Part shown: positions 8,401-16,005 of the stretch, in pieces
How positions within the stretch are numbered: the first letter of the stretch is position 1
How the letters are laid out: each line of letters starts with the position of its first letter
Source of the DNA: Blastococcus capsensis
Lineage (GTDB): Bacteria > Actinomycetota > Actinomycetes > Mycobacteriales > Geodermatophilaceae
Assembly (NCBI RefSeq): GCF_030165005.1
Contig: NZ_JASNNW010000011.1
Coordinates: 124,001-188,000 of the forward strand
DNA: 64,000 nt
Direction of reading: 5' to 3'
Notes under the pieces: model-generated
The model's database searches: none
What the model saw: the letters and a program-made list of their open reading frames with translations, nothing else
What the model was told of the DNA's origin: nothing
Position numbers and translations under genes: made by a program

Positions 8401-8723
8401 TACTTGACCGTGGTGACCCGCGTCGGGCTGGTGACCAGCTGCTTGCTCGCCGAGCCCTTCGGGCAGAGCCGGCCGCGGCTGATCGGCGAGTCCGGGTCGC
8501 CCTCGATCTGGACGACCTTCTCGTCCTTCACGTAGACGTTCTGCGCGCAGCCGACGGCGCAGAACGGGCAGACGCTCTTCACCACGCGGTCGGCGGTCGC
8601 GGTGCGCGACACCACCGCCTCGGTCGCCATGCTGCGCGCGGCCTTGCCGCGACCGAACGGGTCCGAACCGGTGAGCTGCCGGTACACCGGCCAGCTCTCG
8701 AGCCAGGTCTTCACGGCGGTCAC
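5421..8723 (-). CDS. fdh: Formate dehydrogenase alpha subunit, selenocysteine encoded by TAG
   Basis: The molybdopterin/tungstopterin catalytic subunit that oxidises formate to CO2. Reading from GTG 8723 to TGA 5421 gives 1100 residues with one in-frame TAG at 8153-8151 (residue 191). Upstream of the TAG the protein shows C52, C55, C59 and C87 (SVCPFCAVGC, GRLCPKGS), the [4Fe-4S] site of FdnG-type enzymes, and the sequence ends NQARI. Downstream it resumes HSATVPGLGASFGRGGATN. In the family the residue between ARI/RV and HxxTV is selenocysteine or cysteine. The frame is continuous on both sides, so this is recoding rather than two genes. A SECIS-like hairpin follows. UAG-Sec is known in Geodermatophilaceae. 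No Tat signal is visible. A GTG at 8714 is a possible alternative start. Confidence 0.9.
8121..8139 (-). promoter_or_regulatory. SECIS-like hairpin downstream of the TAG codon
   Basis: On the minus strand GGTGCCC pairs with GGGTGCC (7 pairs, two of them G·U) around the loop GGTCT. Counting the T of TAG as base 1, T17, G23 and T24 occupy the same positions as the functionally required U17, G23 and U24 of the E. coli fdhF SECIS, and the loop GGUCU is the same. SelB binds such a hairpin to deliver Sec-tRNA. This is the structural reason to read the TAG at 8151-8153 as selenocysteine. Confidence 0.8.
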
Positions 8724-8867
8724 TCTGCCATCCGGCTCGCGCGGTGGCGCGTCAGCGGGTCTTCCCAGTCGATCGTGTCCGTCCGACGGGGGACGCGGAC
8801 GTCGGAGCGACGCGCAAGGCCGTCCCCTGCTCCGGAAGGGGCGCGCCTGGACATAGGCTTCGGCGCG

Positions 8868-9518
8868 GTGTCCACGAATCCGCAGCAGGCGACCGCGCGG
8901 CTGCTGTTCGTCTGCACCGGCAACGTCTGCCGCTCTGCAGCAGCCGAACGACTCCTGTCCGCCTGGACGGCCGACAGCAATGAGCGTGTGGAGGTGCGCA
9001 GTGCCGGCACCCAGGCCCGTCCAGGTCGGCCGATGCATCCACGCACCGAACGCGCGTTGGCGCGACACGGCGTCGAGGCCGGCGGCTTCACCTCCCGGCG
9101 CCTGTCCGACGCCGACGTCGACTGGGCCGACCTCGTGCTGACGATGACCGGCGAGCATCGTGACGAGGTGGCGGGGATCAGTCCCCGTGGCCTGCAGAAG
9201 GTCTTCACCGTCATGGAGGCCGCTGCGCTCGGGCAGACGCTCGGCCCCGACTGGTCCCGCAACCACGCCTCCCCCGCTGGAGCTGCGCTCGCCCAGACCC
9301 TTCGGGACGCCCGCGCGCGTTTCGCACGGGCCCGCGGAACGGAGTTCGACGTGGCCGACCCCATCGAGGGCTCCTCCCGGGTGCATGCGGAGGCCGTCGA
9401 CCAGATCGCCGCAGCGCTCGAGATCGTCGTCCCGCTGCTGGTGGGATCGGGCGCCCCCGGCGACGACACGATCCGCATGCCCCGGCTGCCACCGGTCCCG
9501 CGGCCGTTCCCGCGGTAG
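8868..9518 (+). CDS. Low-molecular-weight protein tyrosine phosphatase (Wzb-like), copy 1
   Basis: A 216-residue protein with the LMW-PTP P-loop LLFVCTGNVCRSAAAE (C-x5-R-S) near the N-terminus, followed by DLVLTMTGEHRDEV and VADPIEGSS, where the DP motif supplies the general acid. Such phosphatases remove phosphate from the tyrosine-rich tail of BY-kinases that control polysaccharide chain length. It starts the polysaccharide locus and is paralogous to the phosphatase at 28183-28863, including the C-terminal tail rich in LPPVP. The GTG at 8868 is chosen because homology begins just after it; the ribosome-binding site is weak. Confidence 0.85.
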   Translation: MSTNPQQATARLLFVCTGNVCRSAAAERLLSAWTADSNERVEVRSAGTQARPGRPMHPRTERALARHGVEAGGFTSRRLSDADVDWADLVLTMTGEHRDEVAGISPRGLQKVFTVMEAAALGQTLGPDWSRNHASPAGAALAQTLRDARARFARARGTEFDVADPIEGSSRVHAEAVDQIAAALEIVVPLLVGSGAPGDDTIRMPRLPPVPRPFPR

Positions 9519-9573
9519 CCGGGCCGGCGGGTGCCGCGTCCGACAGCGTTCGCCCAGCAGGCGGTCTGTGGGA

Positions 9574-9640
9574 CACATCGTCCCGGGGACGATGTGCGCT
9601 GCGGACCAGTTCTCGGGCGAGGAACTGGTCCTGCGCGCAC
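9574..9640. terminator. Two overlapping hairpins between convergent genes
   Basis: CACATCGTCCC (9574-9584) pairs with GGGACGATGTG (9586-9596). GGACCAGTTC (9603-9612) pairs with GAACTGGTCC (9622-9631) and can extend outward through GTGCGC (9594-9599) and GCGCAC. The two structures share bases 9594-9596 and so exclude each other at full length. Both lie between the converging phosphatase and LCP genes, consistent with bidirectional termination. The rest of 9519-9766 contains no gene. Confidence 0.65.
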
Positions 9641-9766
9641 ACTGCTCGGCCGCCGGAACAGCTGCCGCGCGATGCACGCCACCGGGCCTGACCAGTCGGC
9701 CGCTCGGGGACATGCAGCCCACCCGTCCGCGCTGCTCGTACAAGGCGGACGTCGAGGGCCCCGGTA

Positions 9767-10846
9767 TCAGTTGGGGACGGCCTGGAGCGTGTCGACCGCG
9801 AACTCGGCCGTGTGGTCGCCGAGCGTGTCGCTCCGCAGGTGGGTCCACATCTGCTCGGCGCGCACCGGGTCCAGGTAGACGACGCTCTGGCTGCCCTCGC
9901 GGCCCGTTCCGGTGACCGGTGCGGTGAGGAACGTGACGGCGTCGGGCCGCAGCGACCGCAGGTCGTAGGCCACCGAGAGCAACTCGGAGTTGGACAGCCC
10001 CTCGTCGACGGCGACGGTGTCGGTGAGTGCGACCAGGAACTCGTCGAGGGCGCCGACGTCGCTGAGGACGTTCTTCTGGGCCAGGCCGCTGTACACCGAA
10101 CGCAGGTACTGCTGCTGGCGCTTGACGCGGTCGAAGTCCCCGCCGGGCAGGCCGTAACGCTGCCGCACGTAGTAGAGCGCCTCGCGGCCGTCGAGGTGGT
10201 TCACCCCGGCCTGGTAGGTGTACGGCCCGTTCGACGTCGTCTGGGCGACGTGGACCTCGACGCCGCCGAGGGCATCGGTCATCTCGACGAACCCGGCGAA
10301 GTCCACGGCCGCGTAGTGGTCGATGCGCGTGCCGGTCAACTGCTCGACGGTCTGGACGAGCAGGGTCGGACCTCCGTAGGCGTAGGCGGCGTTCAGCTTG
10401 GCCATCCCGACGCCGGGGATGGACACCCAGCTGTCCCGCGGCAGGGAGATCACCTGCGCCCGCTGCCGGTCACCCTCGAACCGGACGACCATCATGACGT
10501 CGGAACGACCGTCGGGGGTCTCGCCCGCCGGCACGTCCTCGGTGGTGTCCGAGCCCACGACCAGGAACGTCAGCGGCGTGGTCGTCGCCGGCCCGCTCGG
10601 AGCCGGCGGTCGCTGAGCCTCGTCCAACCCGGCGAAGACACCGTCGAGGCGGTCCAGGTTGCCCGCGTACCGGTGGGTCATCCACCAGGCACCGCCGGCG
10701 ACCAGGAGCAGGACGGCCACCAGTCCCAGACCCACCACGGCCAGGATCCGGCGACGACGGCCTGCGCGGCGAGGTGGTTCGTCGACGTGCTCGTCGATCG
10801 ACGCGCCCCACTCGTCCAGGTCTTCCACGGCTCGGTGCCTCGACAC
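9767..10846 (-). CDS. LytR-CpsA-Psr (LCP) family cell-wall glycopolymer ligase
   Basis: A 359-residue membrane-anchored protein. The cytoplasmic N-terminus (EPPRRAGRRRR) is followed by one transmembrane helix (ILAVVGLGLVAVLLLVAGGA) and an extracellular LCP domain: LTFLVVGSD, RSDVMMVVRFE, VISLPRDSWVSIPG, KLNAAYAYGG, DRVKRQQQYLRSV. These are the conserved Arg/Asp motifs that bind polyprenyl-phosphate-linked substrates. LCP enzymes transfer finished polymers from undecaprenyl carriers onto peptidoglycan, which fits its position in a polysaccharide locus. GTG 10846 is preceded by GAGGAG. It diverges from the flippase gene, with 230 gene-free bases between them that probably hold both promoters. 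Confidence 0.88.
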   Translation of the reverse strand: MSRHRAVEDLDEWGASIDEHVDEPPRRAGRRRRILAVVGLGLVAVLLLVAGGAWWMTHRYAGNLDRLDGVFAGLDEAQRPPAPSGPATTTPLTFLVVGSDTTEDVPAGETPDGRSDVMMVVRFEGDRQRAQVISLPRDSWVSIPGVGMAKLNAAYAYGGPTLLVQTVEQLTGTRIDHYAAVDFAGFVEMTDALGGVEVHVAQTTSNGPYTYQAGVNHLDGREALYYVRQRYGLPGGDFDRVKRQQQYLRSVYSGLAQKNVLSDVGALDEFLVALTDTVAVDEGLSNSELLSVAYDLRSLRPDAVTFLTAPVTGTGREGSQSVVYLDPVRAEQMWTHLRSDTLGDHTAEFAVDTLQAVPN

Positions 10847-11076
10847 TGCTACCCCGCTCCTCGCCGGCCAACCGGTGCAGGCTACGGGCGCCGCGACGCC
10901 GACCGGCGCATGCAGCGGTGACGCCGGGCCGCCTGGGACCCCTGCTGCCGATGTGGCCCCTGCGCCGCGCATTCGCGGATCGGACGGAACGGTTCGACCG
11001 ACTTCCGCGGAGCAACGCCGCGGGCCGTCGCGCTGCGGTTAGCGTGGGCGCAGACGCGCGAGCGGGGGACGGGCAG

Positions 11077-12450
11077 ATGTCGGAGAACAACGGGGCGCGA
11101 GCGCGTGCGCGTGCCCGCCGGCACCGCGGGCTCCTCGTGGCCGTCGGTTCCGGGCTGGGAGCCCGGCTGGTGGGCCTGCTGGCCCCGCTGCTGGTCATCC
11201 CGCTGGTGCTGGAGGACCTCGGCCCCACCCTCTTCGGCGTGTGGGCCACGGCGGTCTCCCTCACGGCGCTGGCCGCCTTCGCCGACCTCGGCCTCGGGAA
11301 CGGGTTGCTGACCAGGCTGTCCGCCTGCCTGGCGCGCGACGAGATCGACGACGTCCGTCGTTACGTCGGTGCGGCGTACGTGGTGCTGACCGGCGTCGGG
11401 ACGGCGTTGCTCCTCGTGTCCGGGACGACGCTGTTCCTCCTGGGCCGGTTCGCGCCTCCCGGCACGACGCTGGCCGATCCGGTGGCCCGCCAGGTCGTGG
11501 CGACGACGCTGGCGGTGTTCTGCCTGTCCTTGCCGCTCGTCGTGGTGCAGCGGCTGCAGTACGCGGCGCAGCGCGCATGGGCGGCGAACGCCTGGCAGGT
11601 GGCGGGCGCGTTCCTCGGTGTGCTGCTGACCTGGGCTGCCGTGACCGTCGACGTCTCCGAGCCCGCCGTCGTCCTCGCCTCGGTGGCGGGGGTCCCCGTC
11701 GCGGCACTGGTGAACACCCTCACCTACTTCCGCGGCGCAGGCCGGGACCACCGCCCGATCCTCCCGTCGGCGGTCAGGGACCGCTTCACCACGGACCTGC
11801 TCGGCCTGAGCTCGCGGTTCCTGGCGCTGGGTGTGCTGACGAGCATCGCCCTCAACGTCGACAACCTCCTCGTCGCCGGGGCGCTGGGCGTCGAGGCGGT
11901 CACGTCCTTCTCCATCGCGACCCGGCTGTTCTCGGTCCTTACCCTGGTGGCGACGATGGTCGGGCTGGCCCTGTGGCCGGCCTGCGCCGAAGCACTCGCC
12001 CGTCACGACGTGGCGTGGGTGGTTCCTCTCGTCCGCCGCGCGTGCGCTGCCTCGGTGGTGCTGGTCCTCGCTGCCGGCGCCGTCCTGCTCACGGCCCGGT
12101 CCGCGGTGCTCGAGCTGTGGCTCGACGGCGCCGTCGTCATCCCGGTGGCCCTGGGGGCCGGACTCGTCGCGTGGTCGGCGCTGCTCGCAGGCGCCGCCCC
12201 GTTCTTCTCGGTGCAGAACAGCATCGGTGCGCTGCGGTCCCAGTACACGGGGTGGGCGGCCTTCCTGGGGCTGTCGATCCCGCTGAAGGTCGTCCTCGTC
12301 CACGCGGTCGGCATCCCCGGCATCCCCGCGGCTGCCTGCGTGGCCTACCTGTGCACGCTCCTGCCCGCCGCGGTGCGCGGGGCGCGCACCGCGCTGCACA
12401 ACAGTGTCGAGACACCATCCGAGCGGCCGAGAACGAGCCATGTCGCCTGA
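11077..12450 (+). CDS. Wzx-like polysaccharide flippase (oligosaccharide repeat-unit exporter)
   Basis: A 457-residue protein of the MATE/MOP-like polysaccharide transport family with about 12-14 hydrophobic helices, beginning HRGLLVAVGSGLGARLVGLL. The motifs VLEDLGPTLFGVWATAVSL and ADLGLGNGLLTRLS near the N-terminus are typical of Wzx/RfbX proteins (…GxxxxGxW…DLGLGxGL…). It would flip undecaprenyl-linked repeat units across the membrane for the polymerase encoded at 16002-17540. ATG 11077 is preceded by GGGGGAC. The following glycosyltransferase gene overlaps its 3' end by 11 bases. Confidence 0.85.
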   Translation: MSENNGARARARARRHRGLLVAVGSGLGARLVGLLAPLLVIPLVLEDLGPTLFGVWATAVSLTALAAFADLGLGNGLLTRLSACLARDEIDDVRRYVGAAYVVLTGVGTALLLVSGTTLFLLGRFAPPGTTLADPVARQVVATTLAVFCLSLPLVVVQRLQYAAQRAWAANAWQVAGAFLGVLLTWAAVTVDVSEPAVVLASVAGVPVAALVNTLTYFRGAGRDHRPILPSAVRDRFTTDLLGLSSRFLALGVLTSIALNVDNLLVAGALGVEAVTSFSIATRLFSVLTLVATMVGLALWPACAEALARHDVAWVVPLVRRACAASVVLVLAAGAVLLTARSAVLELWLDGAVVIPVALGAGLVAWSALLAGAAPFFSVQNSIGALRSQYTGWAAFLGLSIPLKVVLVHAVGIPGIPAAACVAYLCTLLPAAVRGARTALHNSVETPSERPRTSHVA

Positions 12451-13648
12451 TCCGTCCTCCCTCCAGGTCGTGTACGTCGCACCGGTTCCCATGGCCCCGG
12501 ACAACGCCTCGAAGCTGCGCATCGAGAACATGTGCCGAGCGGTGGCCGCAGCCGGCCTGCCGCCGGTCCGCATCGGCTCGGGCGACCCGGTCGGGGTCCG
12601 CGGCGAGTTGGCGGACGGCGCCGCACGGTTCGAGGGCCTCGGGGAGATCCCGCTTCCCTCGACCCCTCGCGCCCGGCGGGTGGCCCGCGGTCTGACGTGG
12701 GGAGCGGCCACGCGGGCATGGGTGCGGGACCTGCAGCCGCGACCCGACGTGGTCGTCGTCTACGGCACCCATCTCGGCTACCTGGTCCGGCTGCGGCCCG
12801 AGGCCCGGCGGCACGGCTTCGCGCTGGTTCCCGACGTGGTCGAGTGGTACGACGCCGGGCACCTGCCGCTGGGGCGGTTCGGCCCGTTCGCGCTGGCCAA
12901 CGAGCTCGCCATGCGGGTGGTGGCGCCCAGGTCGCGGGACGTCATCGTGATCAGCTCCTACCTCGAGCGGTGGTTCGCGCGGCACGGCAGCCGGGTGCTG
13001 CGCGTGCCGCCGCTGTTCCCCGTCACCCCGACCCACCGGCCGCCGTCGGCCGACGGGAGGTTGACCCTCGCCTACGCCGGGAACTTCGCGGAGAAGGACC
13101 GGCCCACCGTCCTCAACCTGCTGCGGTTGCCCACCCTCGTCCCGGACGCCGGTGACCGGCTGCGGATCGATCTCGTGGGCTCGGACGCCACCGAGGCACG
13201 GCGGGCGCTCGGCCCCGACGCCGCCGCGGTGGCCTGGGACTCGCCGGTGTTCCGTTGGCGCGGGCGCGTGGACAACGCGGCCGCCCGGGCCCTCATCGGC
13301 TCGGCGGACTTCGTGGTGCTCCAGCGTTCCGCCATCCGGTCGAACCTCGCCGGCTACCCGTCGAAGGTCGCCGAGAGCCTCAGCCTCGGAACCCCGGTCA
13401 TGACCAATCCCACCAGCGACCTGGGCACCGACCTCACCCACGGACGCGACGCCTGGCTGCTCCGCGACGAGTCGCTGGACGCGCTGGTCGAGGCCGTCCG
13501 CGACCTCCTCGCGGCGCCACGACCGGCCGTCGACCGGGCCGCGGTCCTCCGCAGCGCCGAGCGGCTCTACTCCCCGGCCTCGCACGCCGATCGGCTCCGC
13601 GACTTCCTCGTGGACGCCGTCGCGGCGGCCCGGCCGGGGAGGACCTGA
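12440..13648 (+). CDS. Glycosyltransferase, GT-B fold (family 4-like)
   Basis: A 402-residue glycosyltransferase. The N-terminal half begins VVYVAPVPMAPDNASKLR, a Rossmann-type acceptor domain. The C-terminal half has LTLAYAGNFAEKDRP, an RGRVDNAAARALIGSADFVVLQRS block and YPSKVAESLSLGTPVMTNPTSD, the donor-binding region of GT4/GT1 enzymes. It overlaps the flippase gene by 11 bases and so belongs to the same transcript. The sugar it transfers cannot be read from the sequence. It converges on the glycosyltransferase gene at 13659. Confidence 0.82.
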   Translation: MSPDPSSLQVVYVAPVPMAPDNASKLRIENMCRAVAAAGLPPVRIGSGDPVGVRGELADGAARFEGLGEIPLPSTPRARRVARGLTWGAATRAWVRDLQPRPDVVVVYGTHLGYLVRLRPEARRHGFALVPDVVEWYDAGHLPLGRFGPFALANELAMRVVAPRSRDVIVISSYLERWFARHGSRVLRVPPLFPVTPTHRPPSADGRLTLAYAGNFAEKDRPTVLNLLRLPTLVPDAGDRLRIDLVGSDATEARRALGPDAAAVAWDSPVFRWRGRVDNAAARALIGSADFVVLQRSAIRSNLAGYPSKVAESLSLGTPVMTNPTSDLGTDLTHGRDAWLLRDESLDALVEAVRDLLAAPRPAVDRAAVLRSAERLYSPASHADRLRDFLVDAVAAARPGRT

Positions 13649-13658
13649 GCGCCTCCCG

Positions 13659-14900
13659 TCAGGGCAGCCGGGCCAGGAAGGTGAGCATGCGCCGCCCCTG
13701 GTTCTCCGCCGACCGCGTCGACAGGATGAAGGCACGTGCGCGCCCGGCCTGCGCTGCCGACCCGACCCGGTCGGCAGCGGCCCGGACGATCCCGGCCGCC
13801 AGGGCCTCGACGCTGTCGTCGTCGGTGATCCGCAGGTGCTCGACGTAGTCGGCCGGCAGCGTGGGGAGGGGTGTCGTGAGCACCGGCACCGACAGCGCCA
13901 TGTACTCCAGCAGCTTCGAGGGGAAGCTGTAGCGCACGAAGCCCGAGGACACCGGACGCGGATTGACCAGCAGGTCCGACGCGAGGAGGCGCTCCAGGAG
14001 CTCGGCGTGCGGCACCTTCCCGTGGTGGACGACCCGGTCGCCGCTCCGCTCGCGCAGCCAGTCGGCCAGCTCTCCGGCGCCGTAGAGGTCCAGCCGGACG
14101 TCGGTGCCGGGAATGGCCTCGACGGCGGCGACGAGACGGTCGACGCCGTAGTCCCGCGTCAGGCCGCCGGCGTACGCGACGCGGAACGGCGCGTTGCCCT
14201 GCCCCGGTCCGCGGTCCGGCCGGCGCGCCGCCGCCGCCGCGGCTGCTCCACCCACGATCCCCTCCATGACCAGGCGCGGTCGGTGAGGGGCGAGGTCGGC
14301 GCCGAGCGCGTCGGTCAGGCAGACGACGCCGTCGAGCCGGTCCGTGACGGCCCGGACCAGTCGACGGTCCCACGCCCGGAGCCAGGTCAGCAGCGGACCG
14401 TCCGTCGGCCGGTCCACTCCGGGCGGGTCGGTGAGCACGGCCACGATGCGCGGCGCCGAGCGACCTGCCGCCCGGGCAGCCCTGCCGCGCGAGGCGAGCG
14501 CCGCGCCCACCGCGAGGAACGGCAGGTGGACACCGTGGATGAGCACATGGTCCGGCCGCTGCCGCCGCAGTTCGCCGAGCCCGCCGAGCAGGAGGGAGAC
14601 CGTGCGCGTCAGGTGCTTGAGGACCGGGAGGTTCACGAAGGACAGGAACCGGCCCGAGCAGCCGTCGTCGTGGAAGGACCCGCCCCGGAACACCAGCTGC
14701 GGGAACGCCGGGTAGTCGGGAACCGGATGCGTCGACACCAGGCCCACGGTCGCACCGGCGCTCCGCACCGCGGTCACCAGGCTGCGGGCGAAGTTGTGCG
14801 TCTGGGTCGCGGGGACGGCGCTGGCCGCATCGATGGCGACGGCCACGTCCGGGGGAACGGTGAATCCCAGGATGACGACCCGGGGTGCCGCACCGCTCAT
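13659..14900 (-). CDS. Glycosyltransferase, GT-B fold (last gene of the polysaccharide operon)
   Basis: A 413-residue protein beginning VVILGFTVPPDVAVAID. The donor domain shows FRVAYAGGLTRDYGVDRLV, VRLDLYGAGELADWL, VPHAELLERLLASDLLVNPR and YSFPSKLLEYMALSVPVLTT, the hallmark of family 4 enzymes (F/Y-P-S-K…EYM). It probably adds one residue of the repeat unit; specificity is unknown. It lies 25 bases after the preceding glycosyltransferase and 10 bases from the convergent gene, leaving no room for a separate terminator. Confidence 0.82.
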   Translation of the reverse strand: MSGAAPRVVILGFTVPPDVAVAIDAASAVPATQTHNFARSLVTAVRSAGATVGLVSTHPVPDYPAFPQLVFRGGSFHDDGCSGRFLSFVNLPVLKHLTRTVSLLLGGLGELRRQRPDHVLIHGVHLPFLAVGAALASRGRAARAAGRSAPRIVAVLTDPPGVDRPTDGPLLTWLRAWDRRLVRAVTDRLDGVVCLTDALGADLAPHRPRLVMEGIVGGAAAAAAARRPDRGPGQGNAPFRVAYAGGLTRDYGVDRLVAAVEAIPGTDVRLDLYGAGELADWLRERSGDRVVHHGKVPHAELLERLLASDLLVNPRPVSSGFVRYSFPSKLLEYMALSVPVLTTPLPTLPADYVEHLRITDDDSVEALAAGIVRAAADRVGSAAQAGRARAFILSTRSAENQGRRMLTFLARLP

Positions 14901-14925
14901 CCGCCGGCCCCCGTCCTCGCCCGCC

Positions 14926-16005
14926 TCACGTCCGTTCCAGGATCTCGTCGTAGATCTCCCCGAGGCGCCGGCTCATGTGGTCGACGGTGTAGTGCTGCTC
15001 GGCGCGCGCCCGTGCCGCCGCCCCCACCCGCTGCCGCTCGCCGTCGGCGGCCAGGAGCCGGGCGAGCTGGGTCGCCAACGCCGCCGGGTCCTGTGGCGCG
15101 ACGAGCACGCCGGCCGATCCCACGGCCTCCGGGCTGCCCCCCACGCTGCTGGCCAGCACGGGCAGCCCCGCCGCCATGGCTTCGAGCAGCGCGTTGGACA
15201 TGTTCTCCGACCAGCTCGGCAACACGAAGACGTCGGCGGCCAGCATGAGCCGGTCGACGTCCGAGCGGGTGCCCAGCCAGTGCACCGGCACGTATGGCGC
15301 CGCCTCGAAGGCTGCCCGCAGCCGTGCCTCGTCGGGGCCCGAGCCGGCGACGACGAGCCGCCAGGCGGGCTCCGGCCCGAGCAGCGCCGCGGCCCGGGCG
15401 AGATCGCCCAGGCCCTTGTCCTCGGCCAGTCGTGCGGCACTGAGCACGACGACGTCACCGGCCGGGATACCGAGCTCGGCACGGACGTCCGCACGCACCC
15501 GTGCGCGGTCGCGCAGGTCCGGCAGCGGCACCCCGTTGGGGACGACGCCCAGGACCTTGCCCCGCACCGGATCGAGGAAGGGCCGCCGCGCCGCCGCCGC
15601 GCAGACGGTGGTGACCGAACCCGCCATGCGGAGGGTCGCCGGCTCCAGCACCCGCGTGACCACCGCCCGGCGCGCCGGGGACGGCACCGCGACGAGGTCG
15701 CGCTGCGTGCCGTGCACGGACACCAGGACCCGCCGGACCCCCGCCAGCCGCGCGGCCAGCACCCCGTGGAACCCCTCGTTGCCGAGCCCTCGGACGTGCA
15801 CCATCGCCGGGGCGTGGCCGCGTATCTCGCCCACGAAGCGCCGCAGCAGCGCGACGTCGAGACCGCCGGCGGCGGATTCCTGATGCAGGATCCGGAAATC
15901 GAAGCGCTCGGCCAGCGGGGACCGGAGCAGCCGGTCGAGCGCCATCTGCGGTCCTCCGCCATGGAGAGCGCCTGCCACGTGCTGGACGACGACCGGGCGG
16001 TTCAT
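14926..16005 (-). CDS. Glycosyltransferase family 4
   Basis: A 359-residue GT4 enzyme. The acceptor side opens VVVQHVAGALHGGGPQMALD. The donor side has VVLSAARLAEDKGLGDLARA, RLVVAGSGPDEARLRAAF, WLGTRSDVDRLMLAADVFVL and SWSENMSNALLEAMAAGLPV with the E-x7-E motif. The ATG overlaps the stop of the polymerase gene (ATGA, 16002-16005), placing it in the same translationally coupled operon. Its sugar donor is not determinable here. Confidence 0.86.
   Translation of the reverse strand: MNRPVVVQHVAGALHGGGPQMALDRLLRSPLAERFDFRILHQESAAGGLDVALLRRFVGEIRGHAPAMVHVRGLGNEGFHGVLAARLAGVRRVLVSVHGTQRDLVAVPSPARRAVVTRVLEPATLRMAGSVTTVCAAAARRPFLDPVRGKVLGVVPNGVPLPDLRDRARVRADVRAELGIPAGDVVVLSAARLAEDKGLGDLARAAALLGPEPAWRLVVAGSGPDEARLRAAFEAAPYVPVHWLGTRSDVDRLMLAADVFVLPSWSENMSNALLEAMAAGLPVLASSVGGSPEAVGSAGVLVAPQDPAALATQLARLLAADGERQRVGAAARARAEQHYTVDHMSRRLGEIYDEILERT

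Noticed and set aside
5598-8867. Very long open frame on the plus strand, antisense to the formate dehydrogenase gene and continuing into the phosphatase gene
   Set aside because: It is a composition shadow of the GC-rich fdh gene: no domain, Arg/Val/Leu-biased, no ribosome-binding site. Only the part from 8868 on matches a known family.
13836-15248. Long plus-strand open frames opposite the two glycosyltransferase genes
   Set aside because: They are shadows of the minus-strand genes. The sense translations carry clear family motifs, the antisense ones none.
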